Source of the DNA: Haladaptatus halobius
Lineage (GTDB): Archaea; Halobacteriota; Halobacteria; Halobacteriales; Haladaptataceae
Assembly: GCF_020618475.1 (NCBI RefSeq)
Contig: NZ_CP085335.1
Location: 248,001 to 312,000, forward strand
DNA length: 64,000 bases
Reading direction: 5' to 3'
The notes under the pieces were generated by a model. That model was not told the DNA's origin, did not search any database, and worked only from the letters and a program-made list of their open reading frames with translations. Shown one piece after another: positions 1 to 8,516 of this stretch. A program made the translations under genes and the position numbers. Positions within the stretch are counted from its first letter, which is position 1. Each line of letters starts with the position of its first letter.

Positions 1-124
1 GCTCGGTCTCCCGGCAGTTCTCCCCTCCCGACAAGTTCCGTCGACACAGGGTTTCGAAGGGGTCGAACGTCGCCCGGCCACCCACTCGCCGCCGCGCCGA
101 ATCGACCAGCGGTTCGACCGCCGG

Positions 125-1435
125 CTACCCGGCGATTCGAACTTCGGTACGAGTAACCTCGTCTATCTGGTCGGCTCTGACCGGATACGTGTCCTCGTCG
201 TGCTCCTCGATACCGAGTTCTGCCTTGACGCGGTCGGTGAAACTGGGGTTGGGGTCGACGTAGATGGTGTCCCCTTCGACTTCGGCGACCATGCCGATCT
301 TCTCGCCGTCGCGGTTCACGACGTTCTTCCCAGTGTCACGGTTGTTGAGGGAGACGGCTTCGCTTTCGGTTTCCGTCGCTCCTTCCATCTCCGCGGTCTC
401 GGTTTCGGTCGTCTCCGTCTCCATCGTCTCGTCCTCCGTCATCTCCGTCTCGGTCGTCTCTTCGACGACCGTTGATTCGGTCGTCCCCGTGACCACTTCG
501 GAGCCGAACTCCCGCTCGACGTACTCGGCATCGACGATATCGCTCTCGACGAGGTCGGAGGTCGCCGTCGTACTCTCGATGACCTCGCTCTCGGTCAAGT
601 TGTAGACGTTCTCGACTCGGTCGACGATCTCGTCCTCGACGAGTCGTCGCTCGAACAACAGGCTCTCGATGATCCGGCCTTCCGTGAACTCGCTCTCGAT
701 GTGCCCCGCTTCGATGGCCTCATTGACCGGCATTTCGCCGAAGAGGTCGCTCTGTAGGAGCGTTCGTTGGACGCCTTCGATGTCGACCACGCTTTCGAGC
801 GAGTCCTCTTCGAGAACGTCGCGCTCGGCGACGTCGACGTCGACGACCTCGCTCTCGATTCGCTTGCGCTCCACGACCTCGCGGCGCACCAGACGCGTCT
901 CGTCGAATTCGAGGACGAGGGTGTCGTCGTCGACGAACTCGGGTTCGGTGTCGGTCAGTTCGCGCCGGATGAGTTCGGTGTCGATGATTCGGTCGGCGAC
1001 GATTTCGGAGTCGACGACTTCGCTCTCGATGGTCTCGGTTTCGACGATTTCGCGCTCGATGATGCGAGTCTCCGTGATTTCGCTCCTGACGGTCTCGCCG
1101 TCCAACAACGCCTGTTCGACCTCGGCGTTTTCGAGCGTCGCCCGCTCCGCGACCTCCGAGCGCGGGACGACCTCGTACCGTTCCGCCTCCTCGTCCGTCG
1201 CCGGATACCGGATGACCGCCATCTCCTCGTCGTCGAACGTTTCGAGGAACTCCTCCCACTCCGCCTCCTCTACCTCTACGTCGGCGTGTCGCTCAGGCGA
1301 GTAGGCGAACGGCGACCGCGTCTCCGCGTCGGTTCGGTACGCGGGCTGCCAACCGCTCTCGTCGGCCCACGTTCTAATGGTCTCTCGGTCAGTCGTGATG
1401 CGCGTCTCGCCAGTCGTTTCTGGATTCTCAGACAT
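125..1435 (-). CDS. Acidic pentad-repeat protein with C-terminal PRC-barrel-like domain
   Basis: The function is unknown. The 436-residue protein has a short N-terminal domain (about 20-105). From about 116 to 315 it has a strict five-residue period, with units such as VRSEI, IEREI, IESEV, VDSEI and IDTEL. Each unit has one or two adjacent aliphatic residues followed by polar, mostly acidic ones. Residues 316-360 are a Thr/Glu low-complexity linker. The C-terminus (about 362-436) looks like a PRC-barrel-type domain (GEKIGMVAEVEGDTIYVDP). There is no signal peptide or membrane segment. The pentads recall the quadrilateral beta-helix of pentapeptide-repeat proteins, with Ser/Thr two residues before the aliphatic, but the usual Asp/Asn-Leu core is absent. 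The start is the ATG at 1435. It is transcribed away from the tRNA pair. Confidence 0.8.
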   Translation of the reverse strand: MSENPETTGETRITTDRETIRTWADESGWQPAYRTDAETRSPFAYSPERHADVEVEEAEWEEFLETFDDEEMAVIRYPATDEEAERYEVVPRSEVAERATLENAEVEQALLDGETVRSEITETRIIEREIVETETIESEVVDSEIVADRIIDTELIRRELTDTEPEFVDDDTLVLEFDETRLVRREVVERKRIESEVVDVDVAERDVLEEDSLESVVDIEGVQRTLLQSDLFGEMPVNEAIEAGHIESEFTEGRIIESLLFERRLVEDEIVDRVENVYNLTESEVIESTTATSDLVESDIVDAEYVEREFGSEVVTGTTESTVVEETTETEMTEDETMETETTETETAEMEGATETESEAVSLNNRDTGKNVVNRDGEKIGMVAEVEGDTIYVDPNPSFTDRVKAELGIEEHDEDTYPVRADQIDEVTRTEVRIAG

Positions 1436-1603
1436 TATCTCCCACCAGTTGAATACTAGCCAATGAACTACTTAGATATGTTGGTAATTTTACTAGCGTC
1501 GGAATGTGTTGAATCACAGGACAATAGAGGAGTCCGGCGTTTATTTCCTCCTGGCGCGGTCGCTCGCACACGCCTCGCGGTGCTCACAGGAGTCAGGAAG
1601 AAA

Positions 1604-1678
1604 TGGGCCCTGTCGGATTCGAACCAACGACCACCCGGTTATGAGCCGAGCGCTCTAACCAGACTGAGCTAAGGGCCC
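1604..1678 (-). tRNA. tRNA with CAT anticodon (elongator Met or Ile2)
   Basis: The reverse complement folds into a complete cloverleaf with a 7-bp GGGCCCT/AGGGCCC acceptor stem and discriminator A. The anticodon arm CTCGG-CTCATAA-CCGGG presents CAT. It is not an initiator, because the anticodon stem lacks the three G-C pairs typical of initiators. The G-rich acceptor resembles Ile tRNAs, so it could be the Ile2 tRNA whose C34 is modified to agmatidine, but elongator Met cannot be excluded from sequence alone. CCA is not encoded. Confidence 0.9.
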
Positions 1679-1755
1679 TCTCGGCAGTCGATAATCTGTG
1701 ACGCCTCTTTAACGTACCGGGTTTCGACGATTCGAATCCGTGACGACCCGAGAAG

Positions 1756-1828
1756 CGCCGCCGCCAGGGCTCGAACCTGGGACAACCTGGGTAACAACCA
1801 GGTGCTCTACCAACTGAGCTACGGCGGC
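1756..1828 (-). tRNA. tRNA-Asn(GTT)
   Basis: The cloverleaf on the minus strand has acceptor GCCGCCG/CGGCGGC, discriminator G and anticodon arm CCTGG-TTGTTAC-CCAGG, giving anticodon GTT. CCA is not encoded. It lies 77 bases upstream of the CAT tRNA on the same strand and about 100 bases from the divergently transcribed cca gene, whose product would complete both tRNAs. Confidence 0.96.
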
Positions 1829-1930
1829 TTCTGACTGCATCCGTCCATAGATGGAGTTCTTTGATAGGGCTTTCGTTTTTCCCCGGCGGCATCGATACGC
1901 TTTCCCGCGTTCGTGGAAAACCATCGCGTG

Positions 1931-3280
1931 ATGGAACGCTTCGAGGACGTCATCGCGGCGGTTCGAACGCGGGTCGAACCGGACGCCGACGAGCGAGCGC
2001 ACCTCCGGCGCGTCGCCGACGCACTGGTGGAGCGAACCGAGGAAGCGGTCGCCCGCTTGCCGGTCGAGGCCGACGTGAAACGAGTCGGGAGCACCGCCCG
2101 CGGAACGTGGATCAGCGGCGACCGGGACATCGACCTATTCGTTCGATTCCCCCCCGCCATCGACCGCGCGACGTTGGAATCCTACGGGTTGGAAGTCGGC
2201 CACGCGGTGCTTCCGGACGGCCACGAGGAGTTCGCCGAACACCCATACGTCAAAGGCGAGTTCGAAGGATTCAATATCGACCTCGTCCCCTGCTACCGCG
2301 TCGAGTCGGCGTCGGCCATCCAGTCGGCGGTCGACCGCACTCCGTTTCACACCCAGTATCTCGAAGCGCGATTGGACGACGAACTCGCCCGTGAGGTGCT
2401 GCTGTTCAAGCAGTTCTTAAAGGGAATCGGCGCGTACGGAAGCGACCTCCGGACGCGGGGGTTTTCGGGCTACCTGACCGAACTCCTCGTCCTCGAATTT
2501 GACGGCTTCCGCGACTTGCTCGAAGCGGCGGCGGAGTGGCATCCGCCCGTTCGATTCGACCCGGAAGACCACGGACGGGCGACGTTCGATGATCCGCTGG
2601 TGGTCATCGACCCGACCGATCCGGAGCGCAACGTCGCCGCCGTCCTCTCCGCCGAGAACCTCGCGCGACTCCAACACTACGCCCGCGACCTCCTCGCCGA
2701 GTCGCGCGAATCGCTCTTCTTCCCCGACTCGCCCGACCCGCTCTCGCCGGCCGAACTCCGCGAATCCGTCGCCGAACGCGGAACAGCGCCTGTCGCCATC
2801 CGATTCGACGCACCGGACGTGGTGGACGACCAACTCTACCCGCAACTCCAGAAGTCGCTCTCGGGCGTCGGAGACGCCCTCGACCGACGGGGATTCGAAG
2901 TCCTGCGGGCAGAGCTATTCGCGGACGACACCGCGGCGCTCTTCTTCGAACTGGCGGTGACGGAGCGACCGACCATCGAGCACCACGACGGACCTCCCGT
3001 CCACGTGCGCTCCCACGCGAGTGGCTTCTACGAGAAGTACGCCGACTCTGACGCCTACGGTCCGTTCATCGACGGCGACCGCTACGCGGTCGAACGAGAA
3101 CGGGAGTTCACGACCGCCGTCGAGTACCTCGAAAGCAACGCCGTCTTCGACGCCGCGCTGGGGGTTCACGTCGAGAAGGCGATGACGGACGGGTACGAGG
3201 TGCTCTCGGGTGACGAGATCGCCGCGCTGGCGGAGGAGTTCGGTGTCGAACTCGCGCGCTACTTCGACCCGACCCCGTAA
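1931..3280 (+). CDS. cca: CCA tRNA nucleotidyltransferase, archaeal class I
   Basis: The enzyme adds or repairs the 3'-CCA end of tRNAs using CTP and ATP. The 449-residue protein has the class I polymerase-beta-type signature GSTARGTWISGDRDIDLFV near its N-terminus, with the DxD metal-binding pair. It is followed by the archaeal central domain (LLFKQFLKGIGAYGSDLRTRGFSGYL) and the tail domains expected for about 450 residues. An in-frame GTG at 1913 would add six residues. The ATG at 1931 (MERFEDVIAAV) matches the usual family start, so it is preferred. The gene stands alone and diverges from two tRNAs that need CCA addition. Confidence 0.95.
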   Translation: MERFEDVIAAVRTRVEPDADERAHLRRVADALVERTEEAVARLPVEADVKRVGSTARGTWISGDRDIDLFVRFPPAIDRATLESYGLEVGHAVLPDGHEEFAEHPYVKGEFEGFNIDLVPCYRVESASAIQSAVDRTPFHTQYLEARLDDELAREVLLFKQFLKGIGAYGSDLRTRGFSGYLTELLVLEFDGFRDLLEAAAEWHPPVRFDPEDHGRATFDDPLVVIDPTDPERNVAAVLSAENLARLQHYARDLLAESRESLFFPDSPDPLSPAELRESVAERGTAPVAIRFDAPDVVDDQLYPQLQKSLSGVGDALDRRGFEVLRAELFADDTAALFFELAVTERPTIEHHDGPPVHVRSHASGFYEKYADSDAYGPFIDGDRYAVEREREFTTAVEYLESNAVFDAALGVHVEKAMTDGYEVLSGDEIAALAEEFGVELARYFDPTP

Positions 3281-3406
3281 CCGCCGCGTCGCACTCGTCC
3301 GTCGCGGCTCCGTCGGAGAGTAACATACATACGAGAAGAAAGAGCATATCTTTCGAAGAGAACACGATATAAATCCGTCCGAAGGGACAACACTCCCTCC
3401 GACGAC

Positions 3407-4933
3407 GTGGCGGTCGAAAATATGGTGTTTCGACGCCTCGTGCAGCAGACGACGGACGCCGTCGTCATCGCGGCCAGCGACGGCACCATCGTATTCGCAA
3501 ACCGCGCTGTGGAAGACGTGTTCGGCCACGCCCCGGAGACGCTGGAGGGCCGCCAGCTCACGGCGCTCATTTCCGAACGCCTCCGTTAGCGCCATCAGGC
3601 CGGCTTCGAGCGGTACGTGCGAACTGGCGAGCGAACGATTCCGTGGGATGCCATCGAGCTACCAGGACTTCGGGCCGACGGTACCGAGATTCCGCTCTCG
3701 GTGTCGTTCCACGTCGACGACGCCAGCGAGACGGACGGTCAACGGTTCATCGGCGTCATGCGCGACATCTCCGACCGGAAGCGCATCGAGCACCGACTGG
3801 ACGAGAAGACCGAACAACTGGACGAAGTGTTCGACGCGAGTCCCATCGCTCTATCCATTCGCTCGGCGGACGGGACGATTCTTCGGACGGACGAGCGCGC
3901 CGACGAGCTAGTCGGCATCCTCGGTGCCGCGGGCGACGTCACGGACGAGACCCAACTCTACGGTTCCGACGGCGAATCGCTCACCAAAGTCGACTACCCG
4001 TTCGCCCGCGTGGTGGAATCCGGACAGGCGGTGGACGACGTCGAGTTGTACGTCGACAGGCCGACCGGCGAACGGCGCTGGTTCATCGTGAACGCGAAAC
4101 CGATTCACGGAGCCGACGGGACGGTCACGCAGGTCATCACGGCGGGGAAAGATATCACACAGGTCAAACGTTACCAGCGCGAACTCGAACGCCAGCGCGA
4201 CGACCTGGAGCGGGAACTCGACGAGGTGTTCGACCGCATCGACGACGCGTTCTACGCACTCGACGAGGAGTGGCGGTTCACCTACGTGAACGAACGAGCC
4301 GAGTGACTCCTCGGTCGCGACGAATCGGAGTTACTCGGTCGCATCGTCTGGGATATCTTCCCGGACTCCTGCGAGACGAAGGGGTACGAGGCGTTCCGCC
4401 GGCCGGTCGAAACCCAGAAACGAGTGACTTACGAGGAGCGTTGGTCGCCCTTCGACGCTTGGTTCGAGGTTCACGTCTACCCCTCGGAGAGCGGCGTTTC
4501 CATCTACTTCCGCGACGTCACCGAGCGCAAGGAGCGCGAACAGGAACTCAAACGCGACGAAGCGACGTTGGAGATTGCAACCGAGCGGGTCGTTCACGCA
4601 GAGCCGACCCGCATCAAACAGCTCTTGGAGAACCTCTTCCGGAACGCCATCGAACACGGCGGGGAGGACGTGATCGTTCGCGTCGCGGATATCGACTCGA
4701 CGGACGACTCCGCCCGCGGGTTCTACGTCGCCGATGACGGAACGGGGATTTCGGAGACGAAACGCGAGACCGTGTTCGAGGCGGGCTACACGACGCAACG
4801 GAACGGCATCGGTCTTGAACTCACGTTCATCGCCTAGATCGCCGACAGCTACGACTGGACGTACACCGTCACCGAGAGCGAGGCGGGCGGCGCGCGCTTC
4901 GAGTTCACCGGTCTCGACCCCTCCGCCGAGTGA
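3407..4933 (+). pseudogene. PAS-domain sensor histidine kinase, inactivated by three in-frame stops and loss of the H-box region
   Basis: One reading frame carries the whole gene without frameshift: a PAS domain (FRRLVQQTTDAVVIAASDG), two more PAS/PAC units (each ending near RDISDRKR or RDVTERKE), then a kinase ATPase domain with N-box LLENLFRNAIEHGG and a decayed G-box (GYTTQRNGIGLEL). It is broken by TAG at 3587, TGA at 4304 and TAG at 4835. Family alignment from memory suggests these replaced Glu/Asp, Arg and Gln codons. After the last PAS the protein passes directly into the segment before the N-box, so the roughly 100-residue dimerisation/H-box domain with the phospho-accepting His is missing. 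No response regulator is adjacent. It is a dead two-component sensor. Confidence 0.85.
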
Positions 4934-5116
4934 CGCAGGCTCTGCTTTCCTCCGATAATCGGAACTTGTAAACGGACACGTCGCCCACGCGCTTCTCGCG
5001 ACGATTCGAAACCGAACGCGTCGAGCCTCGACAGGGTCGTATTTCGAAGAAGAACGAATCTCGGCGTCCGTCCTACCACCAGTGTTATATGGGTGGTGTG
5101 CATTACCATAGCACGT

Positions 5117-5296
5117 ATGGCCTCCGCACCAACCGGCAACGACGAATCCGTTTTCGACCAGTTCCTCGCCGACCGCGGTCACGAGACCGAACGAGTAGAC
5201 TGGGAGCAGGAGTACAACAAAAAGCAGTGCCCGGAATGCGGCGGACTCCACGACCTCGCAGCGAGCGAATGTTCCGTCTGCGGATGGCATCCGTAG
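5117..5296 (+). CDS. Small zinc-finger protein, HVO_0416-type
   Basis: A 59-residue haloarchaeal protein. It has an acidic N-terminal half (FDQFLADRGHE) and a C-terminal zinc finger with CPECGG and CSVCGW knuckles, so four cysteines can bind one Zn2+. It matches the small HVO_0416-type zinc-finger family as I remember it. The molecular role is unknown. The ATG at 5117 is chosen because the alternative upstream GTG at 5093 would add an unconserved hydrophobic leader. It lies between the dead sensor kinase and a convergent transporter gene. Confidence 0.8.
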   Translation: MASAPTGNDESVFDQFLADRGHETERVDWEQEYNKKQCPECGGLHDLAASECSVCGWHP

Positions 5297-5368
5297 TCGC
5301 GCTCGTCGAGTAGTGGAATCACGGCATCCGCGCCACAGCGCGGATCGAATTCCCGATGTTTCTCGTCC

Positions 5369-6265
5369 TTACAACGCGGTGATGATACCGGCACCGACGA
5401 CGACCAGCGTCTCGCCCGCGACGATTCCACGGGTGACCCGTTCGACGTCCTGAAGCAGGAAGTACGCGAAGACGGTCGTGAACAGCGGTGCGGTTCCGGT
5501 GAGCGGGTCGACGATGGCGACCCGTCCGTTGGGGAGCGACAGCGCCGCGAACAGCGACAACAGTGCGACGGCGGTGAGCACGCCGCTCACCGCGAACAAG
5601 CCGTAGGTTCCGCGGGGCGCGGCGAACACGTCCCGACGGTTCCGCGCGACGGCGTACCCGAGGAGTGCGACGAGCGCCGCCGTCTCGTTCAGCGCGACCG
5701 CTTCGAGCGGCGTCGCCTGCGTGGTCTCCAGTCCGAACCGTCGGACGACGTTTCCGACCGCGAACGCCCCCGCGGCCGCCAGCGGAAACGAGAGATCGCT
5801 GGGATCCCACCCGCCGATGTCGCCGCCTTTCGCCAGCGCGAGCACCGCGAGTCCCGCAACGAGAACGACAATTCCGACGGCGGTGGCGACCGAGAGCGGT
5901 TCGTCCAGCACCGCGACCGCCAGCATCGTCGCGAAGAGCGGCCGCGTGCTGATACCGGCGCTGTTGATGCTCGCACCGACTCGCCTGATGCCGCCGAATG
6001 CGGCCAGTCGGCCGACCGCCGTTCCGACGAACCCTGCAAAGATGAAGATGGCGACGGTTGCCCGCGGGAGGTCAGCGAGCGGGTTCAGCCCTTCGAGAAC
6101 GACGAGAGCGGCCCAGAACAGGGTCGAGTCCACGACGACGACGACCAGCGATGCTTGAAGCGAGTCTCCCCCGGCGGCCATCCCTCGCTTCGAGACGACC
6201 GGTTCGAACCCCCAGAGGACGGCGGGAACGAGCGAGAGGAGATACACTTCGAGAGGGAGTGCCAT
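5369..6265 (-). CDS. EamA/DMT-superfamily transporter
   Basis: A 298-residue integral membrane protein with about ten hydrophobic segments arranged as two EamA-like halves (roughly residues 5-145 and 155-298). The first half carries the usual early GFEP motif (AVLWGFEPVVSKRG). Members of the drug/metabolite transporter superfamily move small metabolites or drugs across the cytoplasmic membrane, but the substrate cannot be read from sequence. The length is normal for the family. It is a single gene with no operon partner. A cluster of hydrophobic valines at residues 40-45 belongs to one membrane span. Confidence 0.88.
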   Translation of the reverse strand: MALPLEVYLLSLVPAVLWGFEPVVSKRGMAAGGDSLQASLVVVVVDSTLFWAALVVLEGLNPLADLPRATVAIFIFAGFVGTAVGRLAAFGGIRRVGASINSAGISTRPLFATMLAVAVLDEPLSVATAVGIVVLVAGLAVLALAKGGDIGGWDPSDLSFPLAAAGAFAVGNVVRRFGLETTQATPLEAVALNETAALVALLGYAVARNRRDVFAAPRGTYGLFAVSGVLTAVALLSLFAALSLPNGRVAIVDPLTGTAPLFTTVFAYFLLQDVERVTRGIVAGETLVVVGAGIITAL

Positions 6266-6358
6266 CGAAGAAGGTTTTCGGCCGAGTGCTTAACTTTCGT
6301 TCGAGTCGATGTCGATAGACATATACTGTAATATTGTAAACCGTTGACGAGAGAGAAA

Positions 6359-6517
6359 ATGCCAGAGTGTCAGAACTGTGGTTCGTTCGTGACGGCAGCC
6401 TATGCGAGAGTGTTCACGCCGCGAGGGACGGAGAATCCCCGCGTCTGTCCCGACTGCGAGGATAAGATTCGGGACGGTGCCGAGATACGCACCGCACGTT
6501 CTCCGCGCGGCACCTGA
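6359..6517 (+). CDS. Small zinc-finger protein (52 residues)
   Basis: A short reading frame, MPECQNCGSFVTAAYARVF..., with CxxC pairs CQNC and CPDC separated by about 27 residues, which can form one treble-clef-like zinc site. Small single zinc-finger proteins of this layout are common in haloarchaea and some affect motility, biofilm or transcription, but no function can be assigned here. The AT-rich stretch just upstream (6320-6340) supplies a promoter-like region. It is divergent from the EamA transporter. Confidence 0.7.
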   Translation: MPECQNCGSFVTAAYARVFTPRGTENPRVCPDCEDKIRDGAEIRTARSPRGT

Positions 6518-6548
6518 GCCGATAAAATATCCGCTTCGATTCACGTCG

Positions 6549-6556
6549 TTTTATAC
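6549..6556 (+). promoter_or_regulatory. TATA box of the UvrD-like helicase gene
   Basis: The sequence gttttatacg places a TATA-like element about 28 bases before the ATG at 6581. That spacing would start transcription at or next to the start codon, giving a leaderless mRNA, as is usual in haloarchaea. Confidence 0.5.
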
Positions 6557-6580
6557 GTCATTAGCCCCTGAGGTGGTGTA

Positions 6581-8440
6581 ATGACCGTGCCAACGGCGGA
6601 GACGGACGCGAAAGTGACCCGGTTGTTCGGCGGACCGGGGAGCGGGAAGACGACCGAACTGTTAGATCGAGTGGAGGAGATCCTCGCCAGGGACGGCGTC
6701 ACGATGAACGACCTTCTCGTCGTCTCGTACACCCGCGCGGCCGCGAACGAAGTCCGCGAACGACTCGCGGAACGGCTCGACGTCGACCCTCGCTCCCTAC
6801 AGGGTAACGTCTGCACGATGCACGCGAAAGCGTACGAACTGCTCAACCTCTCGCGCGGCGACGTGGTCGGCGAGAAGCACAAGAAGGAGTTCTGCGAGAA
6901 TTTCGGGCTGGAGTACGAGGACGAGTACAGCGGCTCCGGTCGCCGAACCGCGCGCTCGACCACGCTCGGCAACAAGATAATCGCCACCTCGCAGTGGCTC
7001 CAGCGCACGCGCCGACAGGTCGCCGACTGGTACGACGTTCCCTTCCAGTGGGATGTAGAGACGGTTCGGCTGCCGCCGGATATCGACCCGAACGCGCAGG
7101 AGGGCAACAAGTACACTCCGACGTGGCCCAGCAGCGACGACCGATTCGACGTGCCGGAGGCCATTCGAGCGTGGCGAGCGTACAAGGGCGACGAAGGACT
7201 CGTCGGCTTCGCCGACATGCTCGAACGCGTGAAACAGCGCTCGCTCCTGCCGAGCGTCGATTATCTCATCATCGACGAGTTTCAGGACATCACGCAGTTA
7301 CAGTTCGACATCTACGAGGAGTGGAAACCCCACATGAAGAGCGTCCTCATCGCGGGTGACGACGACCAGGTCGTCTACGCATGGCAGGGGGCGGATCCGA
7401 AACTACTCCTCGGCGAAGGCGGCGAAGACGTGATTCTCGACACCTCGCACCGACTTCCCTCCCGCGTTCTCAAGGTCGTCCAGAAGGAGGTCAGCCACAT
7501 CGAGGAGCGACAGGAGAAGAACCTCAAGCCGCGTAAGGAAGGCGGCGTGGTGGAGGCCGTCACCGACCCGTCGATGCTCGACCTCGTGCGAAATGTCCGC
7601 TACACCATCCGCGAGTTCGACGGCACCGTGATGGTGCTGTTCCGCGCCCGCTACCAGATGTTCCGATTCGTCGACGAGTTCATCGACGAGGGGATCCCGT
7701 TTAAGACGCTCACCGACCAGCGGATGTGGACCGACCGCCTGAACCAGTACGTGGACGCGGTCGAGCAGATAGAGGCGGGCGAACCCATCGACGGGTTGCA
7801 GGCTCGCAGACTCGCGGACATGCTCGCCGATTCGACGTTCGGGACGAACGAGCGCGACGAGATGTTCGACGCCATCGACGAGCGCAAGGAGGAAGCGGAC
7901 GCGGACGACCTCACCGAACTGGAGTTCGAACCCGACTTCGTGAAGAACTTCGCGCCGTTCATGCCCGGCCCCACGTCGGCGTCGGATATGGTTCGGAAGG
8001 TCACGAGCTACCAGAAACGCTCCATGGACGCCTACTTCAACGGGAAGTATCAGGACATGGAACGCGACCGCCTCCGCATCGGCACCATCCACAGCGCGAA
8101 GGGTCGTGAAGCAGACCACGTGTTCGTGGCGACCGACCTCACCGAGAAGGTCGTTGAGCAGATGGCGGCAACGGTCGATAACGAAGGTATCGACGTTCCC
8201 ATCGAAGGGGAGTTCACCGCCGGAACCGACCCCGTTCCGATTCTCACCGACAACGAGCGCCGCGTCTTCTACGTCGGGATGAGCCGCGCCCGCGAGCGAC
8301 TCGTGATAATGGAGAATCTCGTCAGCGGCGCGCCGACCCTCAAACTCGACGTGCTGTTGTTCAACGAACCGAACGGGAAGTCGGTCGAGGACATCCTCGG
8401 CGAGGAAAACGAGGAAGTCGAAGAGATAGAAGCGAAGTAG
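6581..8440 (+). CDS. UvrD/Rep-like superfamily I DNA helicase
   Basis: A 619-residue ATP-dependent helicase. Motif I is GGPGSGKT (residues 17-24), motif II is DEFQD (about 232-236), motif III includes GDDDQVVYAWQGA (about 260), motif V is GTIHSAKGRE (about 501-510) and motif VI is YVGMSRARERL (about 563-573). This is the full set expected for UvrD/PcrA enzymes, which unwind DNA 3' to 5' in repair and in removal of bound proteins. At about 620 residues it is slightly shorter than bacterial UvrD. It is a monocistronic gene behind a clear TATA box. Haloarchaea often encode such a helicase beside UvrABC, but which pathway it serves here is inferred only. Confidence 0.93.
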   Translation: MTVPTAETDAKVTRLFGGPGSGKTTELLDRVEEILARDGVTMNDLLVVSYTRAAANEVRERLAERLDVDPRSLQGNVCTMHAKAYELLNLSRGDVVGEKHKKEFCENFGLEYEDEYSGSGRRTARSTTLGNKIIATSQWLQRTRRQVADWYDVPFQWDVETVRLPPDIDPNAQEGNKYTPTWPSSDDRFDVPEAIRAWRAYKGDEGLVGFADMLERVKQRSLLPSVDYLIIDEFQDITQLQFDIYEEWKPHMKSVLIAGDDDQVVYAWQGADPKLLLGEGGEDVILDTSHRLPSRVLKVVQKEVSHIEERQEKNLKPRKEGGVVEAVTDPSMLDLVRNVRYTIREFDGTVMVLFRARYQMFRFVDEFIDEGIPFKTLTDQRMWTDRLNQYVDAVEQIEAGEPIDGLQARRLADMLADSTFGTNERDEMFDAIDERKEEADADDLTELEFEPDFVKNFAPFMPGPTSASDMVRKVTSYQKRSMDAYFNGKYQDMERDRLRIGTIHSAKGREADHVFVATDLTEKVVEQMAATVDNEGIDVPIEGEFTAGTDPVPILTDNERRVFYVGMSRARERLVIMENLVSGAPTLKLDVLLFNEPNGKSVEDILGEENEEVEEIEAK

Positions 8441-8516
8441 TCGAAGCGGTCGAACGTGTTCGTTTCCGTTTTCCGATACCCGTGCATTGATACTGCCCCG
8501 CAGAGCAGTAGGTCGC

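Noticed and set aside
540..1110. Possible CRISPR-like or tandem DNA repeat
   Set aside because: The periodicity is 15 bases and belongs to the codons of the pentad-repeat protein. There are no uniform repeats with unique spacers, and no cas genes are nearby.
1604..1678. CAT-anticodon tRNA as the initiator tRNA
   Set aside because: The anticodon stem is CTCGG/CCGGG rather than the three consecutive G-C pairs of initiators, and the acceptor start is G-C paired.
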